A DNA stretch of 64,000 nucleotides from Pyropia yezoensis (lineage: Eukaryota; Rhodophyta; Bangiophyceae; Bangiales; Bangiaceae): positions 5,014,299 to 5,078,298 of the forward strand of contig CM020620.1 of the NCBI GenBank assembly GCA_009829735.1. Reading direction: 5' to 3'. The notes beneath the pieces are model-generated. The model saw only the letters and a list, made by a program, of their open reading frames with translations. It was not told the origin of the DNA and did not search any database. A program made the translations under genes and the position numbers. Positions 54,270 through 64,000 of this stretch are shown here, in pieces; positions within the stretch are counted from its first letter, which is position 1; the number at the start of each line of letters is the position of its first letter.

Positions 54270-54926
54270 TGCGGCGTATGTCGCCCTCGTTTCCCCTCCG
54301 GAAACCACGGAATGCTGGCCTACTTTGGGGCGTCAGCGGATCATTGGTCGGCCGTCACGGGATGGTGGGCCTTGCTGGTCGTTGGTTGTGGACTGACCGA
54401 GGGTGGCGGTTGTACCCCCCTGGACTTGGTGGCCTGGGATTTGATTGTTTCTCTATGCATTTGTCTCTTCTCGATTTTCCTTGCGTGTTTTCGTGCTTTT
54501 CGTCCTGTTGCTCCCATCGGGTTCTTCGAGCGGATTGCATCTGTGTGTGGGGGGTTTTCGCTTGCTTTTTTTTCGAGGGATTATTGTTGGCGTGGGTGCC
54601 CCGGTGCGATCCGGTGTAGGCCGGGTGCATGCTGGCACTTGGCCTGCTGGGCGGGGCCGGTGGGGAGGGCGCCTGAGAGGTCACCTGAGGGGCCCTTCGA
54701 AGGGTTCTTAGGGGCTTGGCCCGGGGTCCCAGCGAGGTCCCTCTAGTAAAACAACGTTGCTTTTGGTTTCTCCTTCCCCTCGGGCAGAAGACTTTTACTT
54801 TTACCTCGAACCTTGAGGTGGGCAAGCGCGCGTGGGGTTCCTTGGCCCGTTCCTTCTGGTGGTTACCCTTTATCCCTCTGGGTTGGATCGGTTACCTTGA
54901 GGGCACACGGTGGTCATTACGCTACA
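54270..54926 (+). mobile_element. Solo LTR of family B inserted in the DIRS RNase H (fossil)
   Basis: 657 bases starting TGCGGCGTATG and ending CATTACGCTACA, so the termini are TG...CA with short inverted similarity. Flanks CCAGC (54265-54269) and ACAGC (54927-54931) are a near-perfect 5-base duplication, and DIRS RNase H coding resumes on each side. A related LTR lies at 18080-18596. Confidence 0.75.
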
Positions 54927-55812
54927 ACAGCCTTACCACGCCTAGCTCGTACACATTGTTATGGACGTGCTTGGTCGCCGGTGAGTGGAACCTCCGGGCG
55001 GGGACCGTGTGGTTCTAAGTTGCCCCCCATCCTGTCGGGCTGGCGTCTGTGTGCAGCACGGCGTTTTCCTTGCGGGGACGAAAAGCCCGCCCCAACAGCG
55101 CGTGGCGTGTTCTTTCCGACCACCAGCCCAGATCCGCCACAGCCTGGAGCGTAACATGGAGATCTCTGCGCATTGTGCGGCATAGCGCGCCGCCACGCAC
55201 CGCTGGCTCCAGCAGGACAAATAGCGACTGAGTCTAGTACCACACCAGCGACACCGACAGCGAGAAGGAGATCGCGACTACCGAGAAGGACCGGAGGATG
55301 ACGAACCGAGCCCAGCGTCGGTGCTTTCCCGCGTGGCGTACGGCGGCTGTGGCCATCGTCTCCATCTTGGCCACTTGTACTCGCTGCACGTGGAATGCTC
55401 CTCGCCGCGAGTCGACGACGTCACTCAGGAGGGGCAGCTCGTCCGCGCCGTGACTCTTTCCCTTGCGGCTGTGGACTTTCAACCCCAGGGTAGTGAAAAG
55501 CCGCGCCGCTTGGGGCCACCCCGCACAGCGTCCGCCTTCGTCGCAGACCCGTCGGCTCGCGTCACTGGTGAAGGCCCCCCAAGTCGTCTACACTCGCCAT
55601 GATGACGACAGCTAACTCCCGCAGCCGCGCCACCACCGGCCTGCACACCTTGGTCCACGTGAACGGGGCTATGGAAAGACCGAAGGTCATGGGCACTGGC
55701 GCAAACACCCGGCCAAACAACGTGAAGCAGAGCTAGGTCTGGTCCGATGGCCGCATGCGCAGATGATGGTACGTGTTGGCCACGTCCCATGAGATCATCA
55801 TGGGTGCCAGAC

Positions 55813-57635
55813 ATGCACAGTTCCATGTCATGCGTTGCATTGGCTTGCAGTTACCTGCATGTGCGTTGCATTGGCTTGCATTGACCTGCATATTCTTGCA
55901 CATTCACAAGTGATTTACTCGCGACTCACCATTCGCCGGTTCTTCTGGACCTATCTCTAGTTGCGCCGGGGTTTCCCCTTCCCTCTCCACCCCCCGCGCC
56001 CCCCCCGCTCCCCTCCATCTCCTCTCCCACTTCCACGCACCCACTGTCTTCCTTTTCCCCTTCCTCTTCTTGTGCACCCCTCAGGTATGTGCAAAGAATG
56101 CCGTGGGGGGTGCATGTGAGTGGATCGGCGGGATACAACTGCTGTGTTGATGCAGGTGAGTGCGTGGGCGGGTGGCTGCTCGCACGGTGGTAAGAGAGGG
56201 CGTCTGACAGGGTGCCGGTTGCCGTGGTGGTGGCCGTAGAAGGACGATACAGATAGGGGTGCCAGATATGCACCGTTCCATGTCATGAGTTGCATTGGCA
56301 TACAGTTACCTGCCTGCGCGTTGCATTGGCTTGCATTGACCTACATGCTCGTATATATTCACAAGTGTTTTCACTCGCTCCTCTCCCACTTCCCCGCACC
56401 CACTTCCTTCCTTTTCCCCTTACGCTTCTTGTGCACCCCTCAGGTATGAGCGGAGGATGCTGTGGGTGGTGCATGTGGGTAGATCGGCGGGACGCAGCCG
56501 CAGTGGTGATGCAAGTGGGTGCGTGGGCGGGTGGCTGCTCGCGCGGTGGTACGACAGGGCGTATCAGAGGGTGCCGGCTGCCATGTTGCTGGCGGTAGGA
56601 GGACGCTACAGATAGGGGTGCCAGACATTCATAGTTCCATGACATGCGCTGCATTGGCTTGCAGTTACCTGCATGTGCGTTGCGTTGGCTGGCATTTACC
56701 TGCATGCTCTTGTATATTCACAAGTGTTTTACTCGCTACGCACCTTACGCCGGTTCTCTTCAATGTGTTCCTTGCCGCGCTGGCGTCCTCTCTTCCCTCC
56801 CCTGCCGCCCCCCGTCCCCTGGCTCCCCTCCACCCCCTTTAACCTCCCCCGCACCCACTCCCTCTTCTTCTCGATCTTTCTGTGCACCCCACAGGTATGC
56901 CCAGAGGATTCCATGAGTGGTGCATGTGGATGGATGGGCCGGACGCAGCTGCTGTGGTTGTGTAGGTGAGTACGTAGGCCGGTGGATGCTCCCGGGGTGG
57001 TACGGGAGGGCGTGTGGGCGGGAGGCAGCGGGCGTCGTGGTGCTGGTCGGGGGACGGCGACTACGAGCAGCCGCGGGTGCGAGCACGAGCACGCGTGCGG
57101 AGTGTCTGACGGGATCCGTAGAGCGGGTTGTCTGCCCACCGTGTCTGGGACGGCGTGTGTCTGGGGCGGCGCAGACACTGTGGCGAGGCACTGACGTCGA
57201 TGCGGCGAGTGCCTCCGACGGTGTCTGTCCGTTGTGTCTGTCTGTGACTGTGTCCGTGCACCTGATCAGGCAGCTCAAGGTGGCCCGCCTCTGTAGTACG
57301 TTAACAAAGGCTTCAAGAAGTTGTTGAGTAACGAATAAAGTGAACCGAAATGGATCAGCAATTCCACAAGGACCGGAAGAAAAGGGACCGTCATCCGGTT
57401 TGTGCCGGATACACACTGCAATGGCCTAGTCAACTCTATTTGTTTCACACTGCAATCTAGCTTGCATTGAGGTGCATGACGGGATGCAATGCACATTGTG
57501 TATGGTGCATCGCACGAGTGTCGCCGTCTGACGGTGTCTGAGTTGCACGCATCTGCCTGTAATTACTGCATTTGAAACAGGTGTTGAAATACAAGAGAAT
57601 ATGCTGTGAAATACTGTGGTTCCGGTCGCCGACGA
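55813..57635. mobile_element. 1.8-kb insertion in the DIRS reverse transcriptase
   Basis: The DIRS RT homology stops at about 57636 and resumes at about 55812. The inserted DNA consists of three tandem units plus about 600 bases of unique sequence. No transposase or terminal repeats are recognised and no clean target duplication is seen. Confidence 0.6.
55825..57050 (+). repeat. Three long tandem units (455, 359 and about 410 bases)
   Basis: Units start with ATG(T/A)CATG at 55825, 56280 and 56639 and share the whole order: GTTGCATTGGCTTGCA, ATTCACAAGTG, a long C/T-rich tract, CTTGTGCACCCCTCAGGTATG (or close), then WCMW-like coding letters, GATGCAGGTGAGTGCGTGGG, and GATAGGGGTGCCAGA. The C/T tract followed by CAG, about 70 bases, then AG/GTGAGT resembles acceptor-exon-donor. 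Confidence 0.8.
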
Positions 57636-59576
57636 TATGCTGGTCGTCCTTCTTGAAACCGGAGGCTAGCTCCAGCAGCGTCTCGTACCTAAGCCTCCTC
57701 GGCTCCATGTCTGAATTGGCGTGGCGTGAGTCCTCGACCAACCGCGGCTTGCCCGCGCTGTGGGTCACCAACGCACCCATCACGCAATGAGCGGCCGCCT
57801 CCTCCCGTGCCGACAGCTCGCGGATGTATCCCGCTTCGAGCAATCGGTCGAACTCCTCCCTCGCCCAGGCTTCGTCGCCTCGGCTCAGTTGGTCGCCTCT
57901 GCCCCGATACCGTGGAGGTCTCTGACGCCAAGGTATCAGCACCCCCTCAATGATCTCTCGAACAACCCACCGAGAATCCCCCAAGGACCACCAATACTTG
58001 ATGGCGCGCCGGGTGGCCAGAAAAAGGTCTCGCCGGTCGCTGCGTGGGGCCCGTCCGGCGGACGGGTAGGGTCTTCCCGCCGGCTGGGGGATTGCGCTCC
58101 GGGGCGCCCGGAGAGAAGCCACCTTCCCCGGGCGCGGACGAAAACGCTCAGGCGGAGACGACGCCATCACCGCTGGCACCGGTCACCGCGACTGTGCCAC
58201 CTCCTCTGCTCGTCTTGCCGCGGCCTCCACCGCCTTTCGGGCCGCCTTGACACCGGCCTCCCTTCCTATCGCACTTGCGCCCCCCCCGCCCTTGCCTCTT
58301 CCGCCAGAACTTCCACTCCCTCCGCTGCCGCTACCGGTGCCGCTCAATCCGCCTCCCGGCAGACCCGCGTTTCCTTTGCGGCCACGGCGCCGGTTGACGC
58401 AGGCCTCGGCCGCCACCTTCACGTTGATGATGAATTCATCGCGGGCGACCGTAGAGAGCCAGGCGCGTCCTTTGCGACCGCGGCAGGTGCTGTGCGGCAC
58501 TGCCTCGGCTGTATTGTAGAGCTCAACTCCAATCGGGTGGCGCTGGTGTTACTCGAGGTAGTTGTAGTGCGCAATAGTGTTGGCAACGAGCTCTCGTGCG
58601 CCAATAGCCGCGCCGGCGTGCCGATCGGCAAGCTTCGCGGCGCTAGAATCGTCGCGCTCGTAATAAAGCGACAACGCCGCATTGGAAAGGTCCTGCGCCC
58701 ACGCGGCGACCTTGTAGGCGGAGGCCGCCGCTTGCTTGCCTGCTGAGCCGAGCTTGAAGTAGGCGAGGAAGCGCGCGTCGACCTGATCGAGGGGAACGGG
58801 TATCCCGTCCCTACGTCGGCCCCCCGCCGGGATGTCGTAGTTGTGGATGATCTCGTGCGCCCTCGGCATGACGGGTTCGTCATACCCGTCGGTATGGAAG
58901 AGATATGCGCCCGCCCAGGATCCGAGCGGGGGCGTGGCCACCCATCCGGCCGTCTCCGAGCCCGCCCAGGGGGGATTCCCCTGTGTGTGTCGGTGGAGTC
59001 TGCGGCGGAGAAGATGTCGTCGTTGTTGTCTTCGAGCGCCTCTGAGCCGTTGCCGGCGGGGACTCGTCCCGGAGCCGCGGGGGCAGCCGCCTCGTTCGGC
59101 TGCTGCGGCGGAGAGGGGCCATCGCCCTCCAGGAGAAGGAGCCGCCTCAGCCGCTCCTTGACCTCATCTAGCTCCGCCCTGGCTGCCGCGCTTGGACCGG
59201 TGGCGCCTGGCAGGCGTGCGGCGGAGGGGTCAGCACCGTCCAGCCCGGAAGTTGACGCGCCCTCCCCGACCACGGCCCCGCCCGCAGTGCCCTCCGCGGC
59301 GATGCCCGTGCCCCCCGGCCGGCCGGTGGGGGGCAGCTCGTCTCCCATGCCCACGTCTAGCAGACACGCAGCCAGCATCAAGCCGAGGCCGCCAAAGGCG
59401 GCCTGGAGCTCCCTCTTGCGGCGGCATGAAAGAGGACGTTGTCGCACACGGTCGGCAACGGGAGGTGGGCGGCCGGCGTCCTTGTGCCGCCCCGGGAGCC
59501 CGGGTGGGCGGCGCGATGCCGCGCCACCGCTCGCACCGCCTCCTATGGGGTTTACAGCCGCCGCCGGGCCGCCCAC

Positions 59577-59934
59577 TGCCCCCGGACAGTGATGCGTCAG
59601 TCTTGTCCCAGAAGCAGGAAAGCGGGCGGATCCCGCTGCTTCAATTTCTTTCGAAGGGATCCGCCGCCACGGTCGCGATCCGCTGTTTCATCGTCAGCTT
59701 TGACTTTTTTACGCTCAAGGCCCGGAATCCGAGCGCAGGCTGATGCGCATCAGGATCACGAAAGTGAGCTGCTAATTCACGGTCTTGATGCGGGTTCACC
59801 TGATGCGGCCTGGGATACGGCACCACGGGATGCGGGCTTGATCGACGGTTGTTGCACCAATGAAACAGCAGTTTATTAATGACACAACCTCACCCAGTGA
59901 CCACGGTGTGGCCGCCCCGTCTACCTCTCCCACC
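59577..59934. other. Flank beyond the DIRS Gag region with a palindrome
   Basis: 9-base inverted arms GGCGGATCC (59625-59633) and GGATCCGCC (59657-59665) around a 23-base AT-richer loop. No gene. It could include a DIRS terminal repeat, which was not demonstrated. Confidence 0.45.
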
Positions 59935-60210
59935 GCTGCCGTCCCCGCCACCGCCGGCAGCGTAGCGCCACCCCCTCACGCTTGCCGGCGCCGCGTAGCA
60001 CGACGGCCAGCACAGCGGCACTATCCACCACGACGGCCGGCGGCGCGGCGCCTCCCAACATCCCCATATCCAAGCAGCGTAGCGCCACTCGCCACGACCA
60101 CCGGCAGCGCAGCGACGCCTCCGACGCCTCCGCCGGCCGCGCGGCTCCGCACCCCCACCAGCAGTGCCGCGCCGCGCTCCAGCACGGCCAGTAGCGCGAC
60201 AACTTCGTAC
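59935..60210. repeat. Degenerate minisatellite, ACCACCGGCAGCGTAGCGCCA-like words
   Basis: GGCAGCGTAGCGCCA, CACGACGGCC and CAGCAGTGCCGC variants alternate at irregular 20-70 base spacing. Confidence 0.5.
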
Positions 60211-61529
60211 CCCAGTGCAACCTTTCCAGCACGCAATGAGAACCACCAGCGCAGTGAAGGAATAAGAAAGAAGAAAAAGCCACAGCGAGAACAGGAATGA
60301 AGGATGTGGAAAACACAACGCGCGCAAAGGCACCACTCTTAGTAAAGGATAAGGCGGTCACCGATGCTTGCACGCTTGAGGCGGAGCTGCCCGCGCACCC
60401 CCCTCCCTCCTGCGCCTCCGTGCGCACCTCACGCGCAATTGCCACCTCAACAATGGACCTCCCGTGGCGCACACTCTCAGCCGCCACCGAAGAATCAACA
60501 GTGGTACCGACTGGCCGCCACGGTCCAACACCCCCCCCCGCCCTGCTCAACCACCCCTCCACCTCTTACCCCACCACTCCCCGCTCCCCCCCCTCCGCTG
60601 CTCTTTTCCCCCGCTTTGAACCCCCCCCAGCCCGCACTCCTCACCCCCAGGGCCACCGAACGGGCGGGTAGCCGCCATCTCCTGCTTCCCGCCACCGCCG
60701 CCGCCAGTCGTACGCCCGTCGGTCTGGAACGCACTTGCAAAGTAGGGTGTCAAAGGCTGCGCCAGAGCGCTTCCGGCAGCGGTGGCCAGGTACGCAGAGC
60801 TACTGCCCGTCATGGTAGTGGCGACACCAGGAGGAAGTCACAGAGGCGACGAAGGAGGTGGAGGCGGTGGAAGTAGGGTGGAGAAGGCGGTGGCGGTGCA
60901 AGTTGCGGCGGCGGCGGAGGGAACGCGGCCGACTGTCAGTCGGCGCCTGCACAGCCAGTGTGGGCTCTGTGCGGCGGGACTCCTGGCCACGACTCACGTC
61001 CCTCTCTGAGACTCCAGTGCACCACCGCCTGGAGTCCTTTGGGCGACTGTCTCGCCGAGTCGGCACAGCGCCTGTCGCGAAACTAGGAGCCAATGAAATT
61101 GTGGCGTTCGGAGCAAACTCGTGACTACGGCGTCTCGCTCGGCTGGGCGATTTCGAGCGAGAAGTGATGCGCATCAAAGGTCGTCTCACAACGCCAATCT
61201 GAGCGACCCACCGCGCCCAGGAGCCCTGATGCGTGCCTGAGCGGCAAAGAGTGAAAGGTGACGATCCACGCGACCCACGGGCGTTCGCGGTTGGGGCGCG
61301 TGCGTGGAGGGGGGACGTCGCGCGGCAGGGCGCCTTTGAAGTGCGCGGTGCCACCCTCTCGGCACGCCCCCTCCGCTCGCGCCTGCCGTGGGGCGGCCGC
61401 CGTCACCACCTCTACCATTCCCGCCTCAACTCTCCCCCCCCCCCCCCCACAACCATCCGCTCCCTTGGCAATCCTCCCCACCCGTCCCTCTTGCCCCCTC
61501 CCCGTCTCGCCGCCGCCCCCTGCCATACT

Positions 61530-61564
<35 letters not shown>

Positions 61565-62028
61565 GCCGTCGCGGCCCGCCGCCGCCGCTGCCGCGGCCCG
61601 GCTGGGATGCCCCTGTGAAGGCAACTCCAGCGCGCGTCGCCGCCCGCCACGGCGCATCCGCCGCTGCCGCCGCTGCCGGCTGCCGCTGCAGCTGCTCCCC
61701 CTGCTGCCGCTGTGTTCTTGTCGCCGCCACGGCCGCCCGCCTGCCGCCGGCTCTGCGTCCACCCCCGCGCTTGGGTAGGGCGCTGCCGCGCGGCAGCGTC
61801 GGCGGCCATGCCCCCTCCGGCGGGGCCGCCACGGGCGGCGTCCCCCCTCGCCGTCGCCGCCCCTCCCCCCCCCCCCGGCGGCCGCGGCGGGACGACGGGG
61901 AGGAGGCTCTACCCAACGAGGGCGCTGACCCCCCCCCCCCCCCCCATGCCCCCCCCCCTTTCCCTTTTCCGCCCGCACCGACGCGCGGCGCCCCCCCCAC
62001 GCGCACCCCGGCGGGGGCGTGCGGTTCC
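60211..62028. other. 1.8 kb upstream of the ORP gene; no supportable gene
   Basis: Frames here are Pro/Arg/Ala-rich. One short minus frame from 60813 (MTGSSSAYLATAAGSALAQP then LTPYFASAFQTDGR) looks like a genuine exon but has no partner that I can see. (GCC)n tracts lie at 61530-61565. The final part presumably holds the promoter and first exon of the ORP gene, ending at a C-tract with CAG near 62029. Confidence 0.4.
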
Positions 62029-64000
62029 CCCCCCAGTCCCCCCCCGCGCGGCGCCACCGGTCGGCGGTGGCCTTCCTCCTCCGCTCCCTCGGCGCCACCC
62101 TCCTCACCGCCGGCCCGCCCGACCTCTCCCGCTTCTCCCTCCCCGTGCACCTCTTTGAGGCCCGCTCCTTCCTCCACCGCCTCCTCGACGACTGGGCGTC
62201 GGCGCCCGCCTACCTCGACGCCGCCGCCGCGGCGCCCGCCGCGGCGGGGCCTGCCACCCGCGCGCTCGCCGTGACGGCGGCGGTGGTGGCGGGGCTGCGG
62301 CGCTCGGCGGCGATGGGCAAGCCCTTCAACCCGCTCCTCGGCGAGACGGCGCAGGTGGCCTGGGCGACGGGCGCGGGGGCGGCGCGGCAGGCGTCCCACC
62401 ACCCGCCCGTGTCAGAGTTTGCCCTCGACGGCGCCGGCTGGGCCGCCCGCGGCTGGTGCCGCGTCGGCAGCCGGCTAGTGGTGCTGGAGGGGGCGGTGCG
62501 GACGCGCCGCCTGGGCGGCGTGGCGTTTACCTTCGCCGCCGACGGGGCGGTCGTGCGGCTGACGCGAGTGCCCTACCTCGTCGCGCGGGGCGTCCTCGGC
62601 GCGGGCGACCGGCGGATCGAGTACGTGGGCGGGCTGAGCGTCGAGGACGCCGCCGCGGGGGTGGTCGTCGACGTCGAGGTGGGCCGCCCGCCGCCCGGCG
62701 GGGGGGGGGACGGCCTGCCGGGGCTGGGCGGCCTCGCCGCGGGGCTGAGCGGCCTGGGGGGGGGGGGGGGTGGCTGGGCCTTGGCTTTGGGGGGGGGGGC
62801 GAAGAGGCGCCCAGCGACGCCCTCCGGGGGGTCGTCTACCGCCTGGAGGGGGGGGGGGAGTATGGATGGTCGGGCGCCGAGGCCCGGGGGGGGGGGGGGG
62901 GCACTGCGGGCCCGCCGCCCGCCGCCGCCGCCGACGCGGCCGCCCCCATTGCCGCTGCCGCCGCAGCCGACGGCGCGACGGTGGCGGCGGCCGCGGCGGC
63001 GGGCGACGCCACGCCGCCGGCACGCGGCGCCGCCACCGCCACCGCCGGCACGCCGCCCCCCCCCCCCGTGACCGTCGGGGCCGACCCCGCCTACACGCTG
63101 CCGTCGTCGCTGCCGCACGCGGCGTCGCCCTACCTCTACCCGCGGGTGCCCTATGGCTTCCCGCCCCCCCCGGGCGGCCGACCCCCCCCCGCCGCCGCCG
63201 CCGCCGCGGACAATGGCGGCGCCGCTGGCGACGGCGACGGCGACGGTGGCGACCGCCGCACGCCGCTCGCCTACCGTAGCGACGCGGTCCTGGCAGCGTC
63301 GGTGGCGGCTGCGGGCGCCGCCGCCGCGGCGGGCAGCGCGGCGGCCGCCGCGGCGGCGGGCCTGGACCGGACGGTCCTCGGCTACCTGTCGGGGTCGTGG
63401 CTGTCCCACCTGGATGTGACGCTCGTGGACGCTGTCGGCGACGGCGGCGGCGGCGGCGACGGCGGTGTCAATGGCGGCGGCGGCGGCGGCGACGGCGGCG
63501 GTGCCCCTGGCGGCGGCGGCGGCGGCGGCAGTGGCAGCGACGGGGAGGCCCCCGCCGCGCCACGCACGACGCGGTGGTGGGACGTGCGGGAGCCGCCGCC
63601 GGCGGGGGCGCGGCTGCGGCCCGCCACAGGCGCCGGCGTGTGGCCCACCGACGGGCGGTACCGGCCGGACGTGCGGGCGCTGGCGGGGGTGCTCGCCGCC
63701 GAGGGCGGCGAGTGGTCTGACGACGAGGGCGACGCCGACGGCGGCGGCGGCGGCGGTGGTGGTGGGGGCGGCGGTGGTGGTGCGGGTCGTGGGGGTGGGG
63801 GCGGTGATAGTGGCGGCGGCAAGGGCGCCGGCACCGTGGCCGACGCGGACCTGGACGCCGCGCAGGCGGTCAAGGTTGGGGTGGAGGCGGCGCAGCGGCG
63901 GGTGCGCGCGGCGCGGGCGGCGGCGGTGGCGGCGGCGCCGGGGGGGGGGGGGGGGGACGCCGCGCGCGCCTGGTACTTTGAGCCCTTCCTGCCCGCCGCG
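62029..64000 (+). CDS. Oxysterol-binding-protein-related protein (ORP), partial at the right edge
   Basis: The ORD lipid-transfer domain is read in order: FSLPVHLFEARSFLHRLLDD, GKPFNPLLGETAQVAW, then the family fingerprint ASHHPPVSEF (EQVSHHPP type) near 62390, FTFAADGAVVRLTRVPYLVA and RIEYVGGLSVEDAAAG. After two G runs (62758-62771 and near 62790) the coding frame is shifted: GVVYRLEG, GYLSGSWLSHLDV, RTTRWWDVREPPPAGARLRP, GVWPTDGRYRPDVRALAG, AAQRRVRAARAAA and AWYFEPFLPA, the normal C-terminal ORP motifs. The shift lies within homopolymers, so a base-count error or a small intron is likelier than a dead gene. Poly-Gly and poly-Ala inserts lengthen the domain. ORPs exchange sterols and phosphoinositides at membrane contact sites. 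The start lies upstream, probably before the CAG near 62029, and the end lies outside. Confidence 0.85.

Larger units (their letters stand above)
53774..59576 (-). mobile_element. DIRS/Ngaro-like retroelement fossil with three insertions
   Basis: Read on the minus strand: a Gag-like region (59576-58183; GRRRDGIPVPLDQVDARFLA, SLYYERDDSSAAKLADRH); the reverse transcriptase start (58179 to about 57636; WWSLGDSRWVVREIIEGVLI, LLEAGYIRELSAREEA, KPRLVEDSRHANS); a 1.8-kb insertion; the RT core (about 55812-55560; SWDVANTYHHLRMRPSDQT, MTFGLSIAPFTWTKV); RNase H (55200 to about 53780; LHTDASPTGWGAT, RFHSPATKHVH, AINNGNSMTEAMMR, NVSFDVNLAMEKLSRSPDS), itself split by a solo family B LTR. These are the DIRS-type RT/RNase H signatures. 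A solo family A LTR lies at its 3' edge. It is broken in many places and old. A tyrosine recombinase was not proven. Confidence 0.75.

Noticed and set aside
1-64000. tRNA or rRNA genes
   Set aside because: I found no cloverleaf with A/B boxes and no rRNA signature by eye; a tRNA scan would be decisive.
1-64000. Bacterial contamination as an explanation of the high GC
   Set aside because: A spliced phycoerythrin gamma gene, AATAAA signal, chromovirus and DIRS elements are eukaryotic.

Overview
The window looks like nuclear DNA of a red alga, most likely a bangiophyte such as Porphyra/Pyropia. The strongest marker is a spliced minus-strand gene at 7688-8947 whose product has the duplicated Cys-containing modules of the R-phycoerythrin gamma subunit, the nuclear-encoded phycobilisome linker found only in red algae. 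Other support comes from very GC-rich genes with long Ala/Gly runs, very long G and C homopolymers, few introns, and gene islands separated by old transposon debris. The genus is an inference.

Layout. The left GC-rich island (1-10150) has a SpoU/TrmH RNA methyltransferase that is cut by the window edge, a large membrane protein with VWA, Cache and C-type lectin domains (4733-7327), and the phycoerythrin gamma gene facing it. A lower-GC accessory stretch (10150-18600) follows, with three elements bounded by inverted repeats, a decayed unrecognised gene (14430-16810) and one LTR of a family called B here. A second gene island (18600-23300) has a CDF/ZnT-like membrane protein and a small secreted protein with two six-cysteine modules. 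From 23300 to 27500 there are several minisatellites and no recognisable gene.

From 27500 to 59600 the sequence is mostly retroelement. It has a gag-protease-only LTR element (27526-30886); a solo LTR of family A split by a small inverted-repeat element (32155-33283); a truncated family A copy (33394-35340); a PIF/Harbinger transposase relic (37761-38439); and a complete Ty3/gypsy chromovirus of family A (41578-50954), apparently very young, with matching 469-bp LTRs, a CTACC target duplication, gag, pol with a chromodomain, PBS and PPT. A DIRS/Ngaro-like fossil (53774-59576, minus strand) has been invaded by a solo family A LTR at its edge, a solo family B LTR, and a 1.8-kb block of tandem repeats. 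The right edge (62029-64000) is an oxysterol-binding-protein-related gene that runs out of the window.

The most unusual feature is that family A is ambisense. Between pol and the 3' LTR it carries a long reading frame on the opposite strand (42385-44328), and an older truncated copy (33394-35340) keeps the same LTR plus opposite-strand ORF arrangement. The host genes are unrelated housekeeping or membrane functions (RNA modification, light harvesting, cation transport, lipid transfer) and do not form a pathway.
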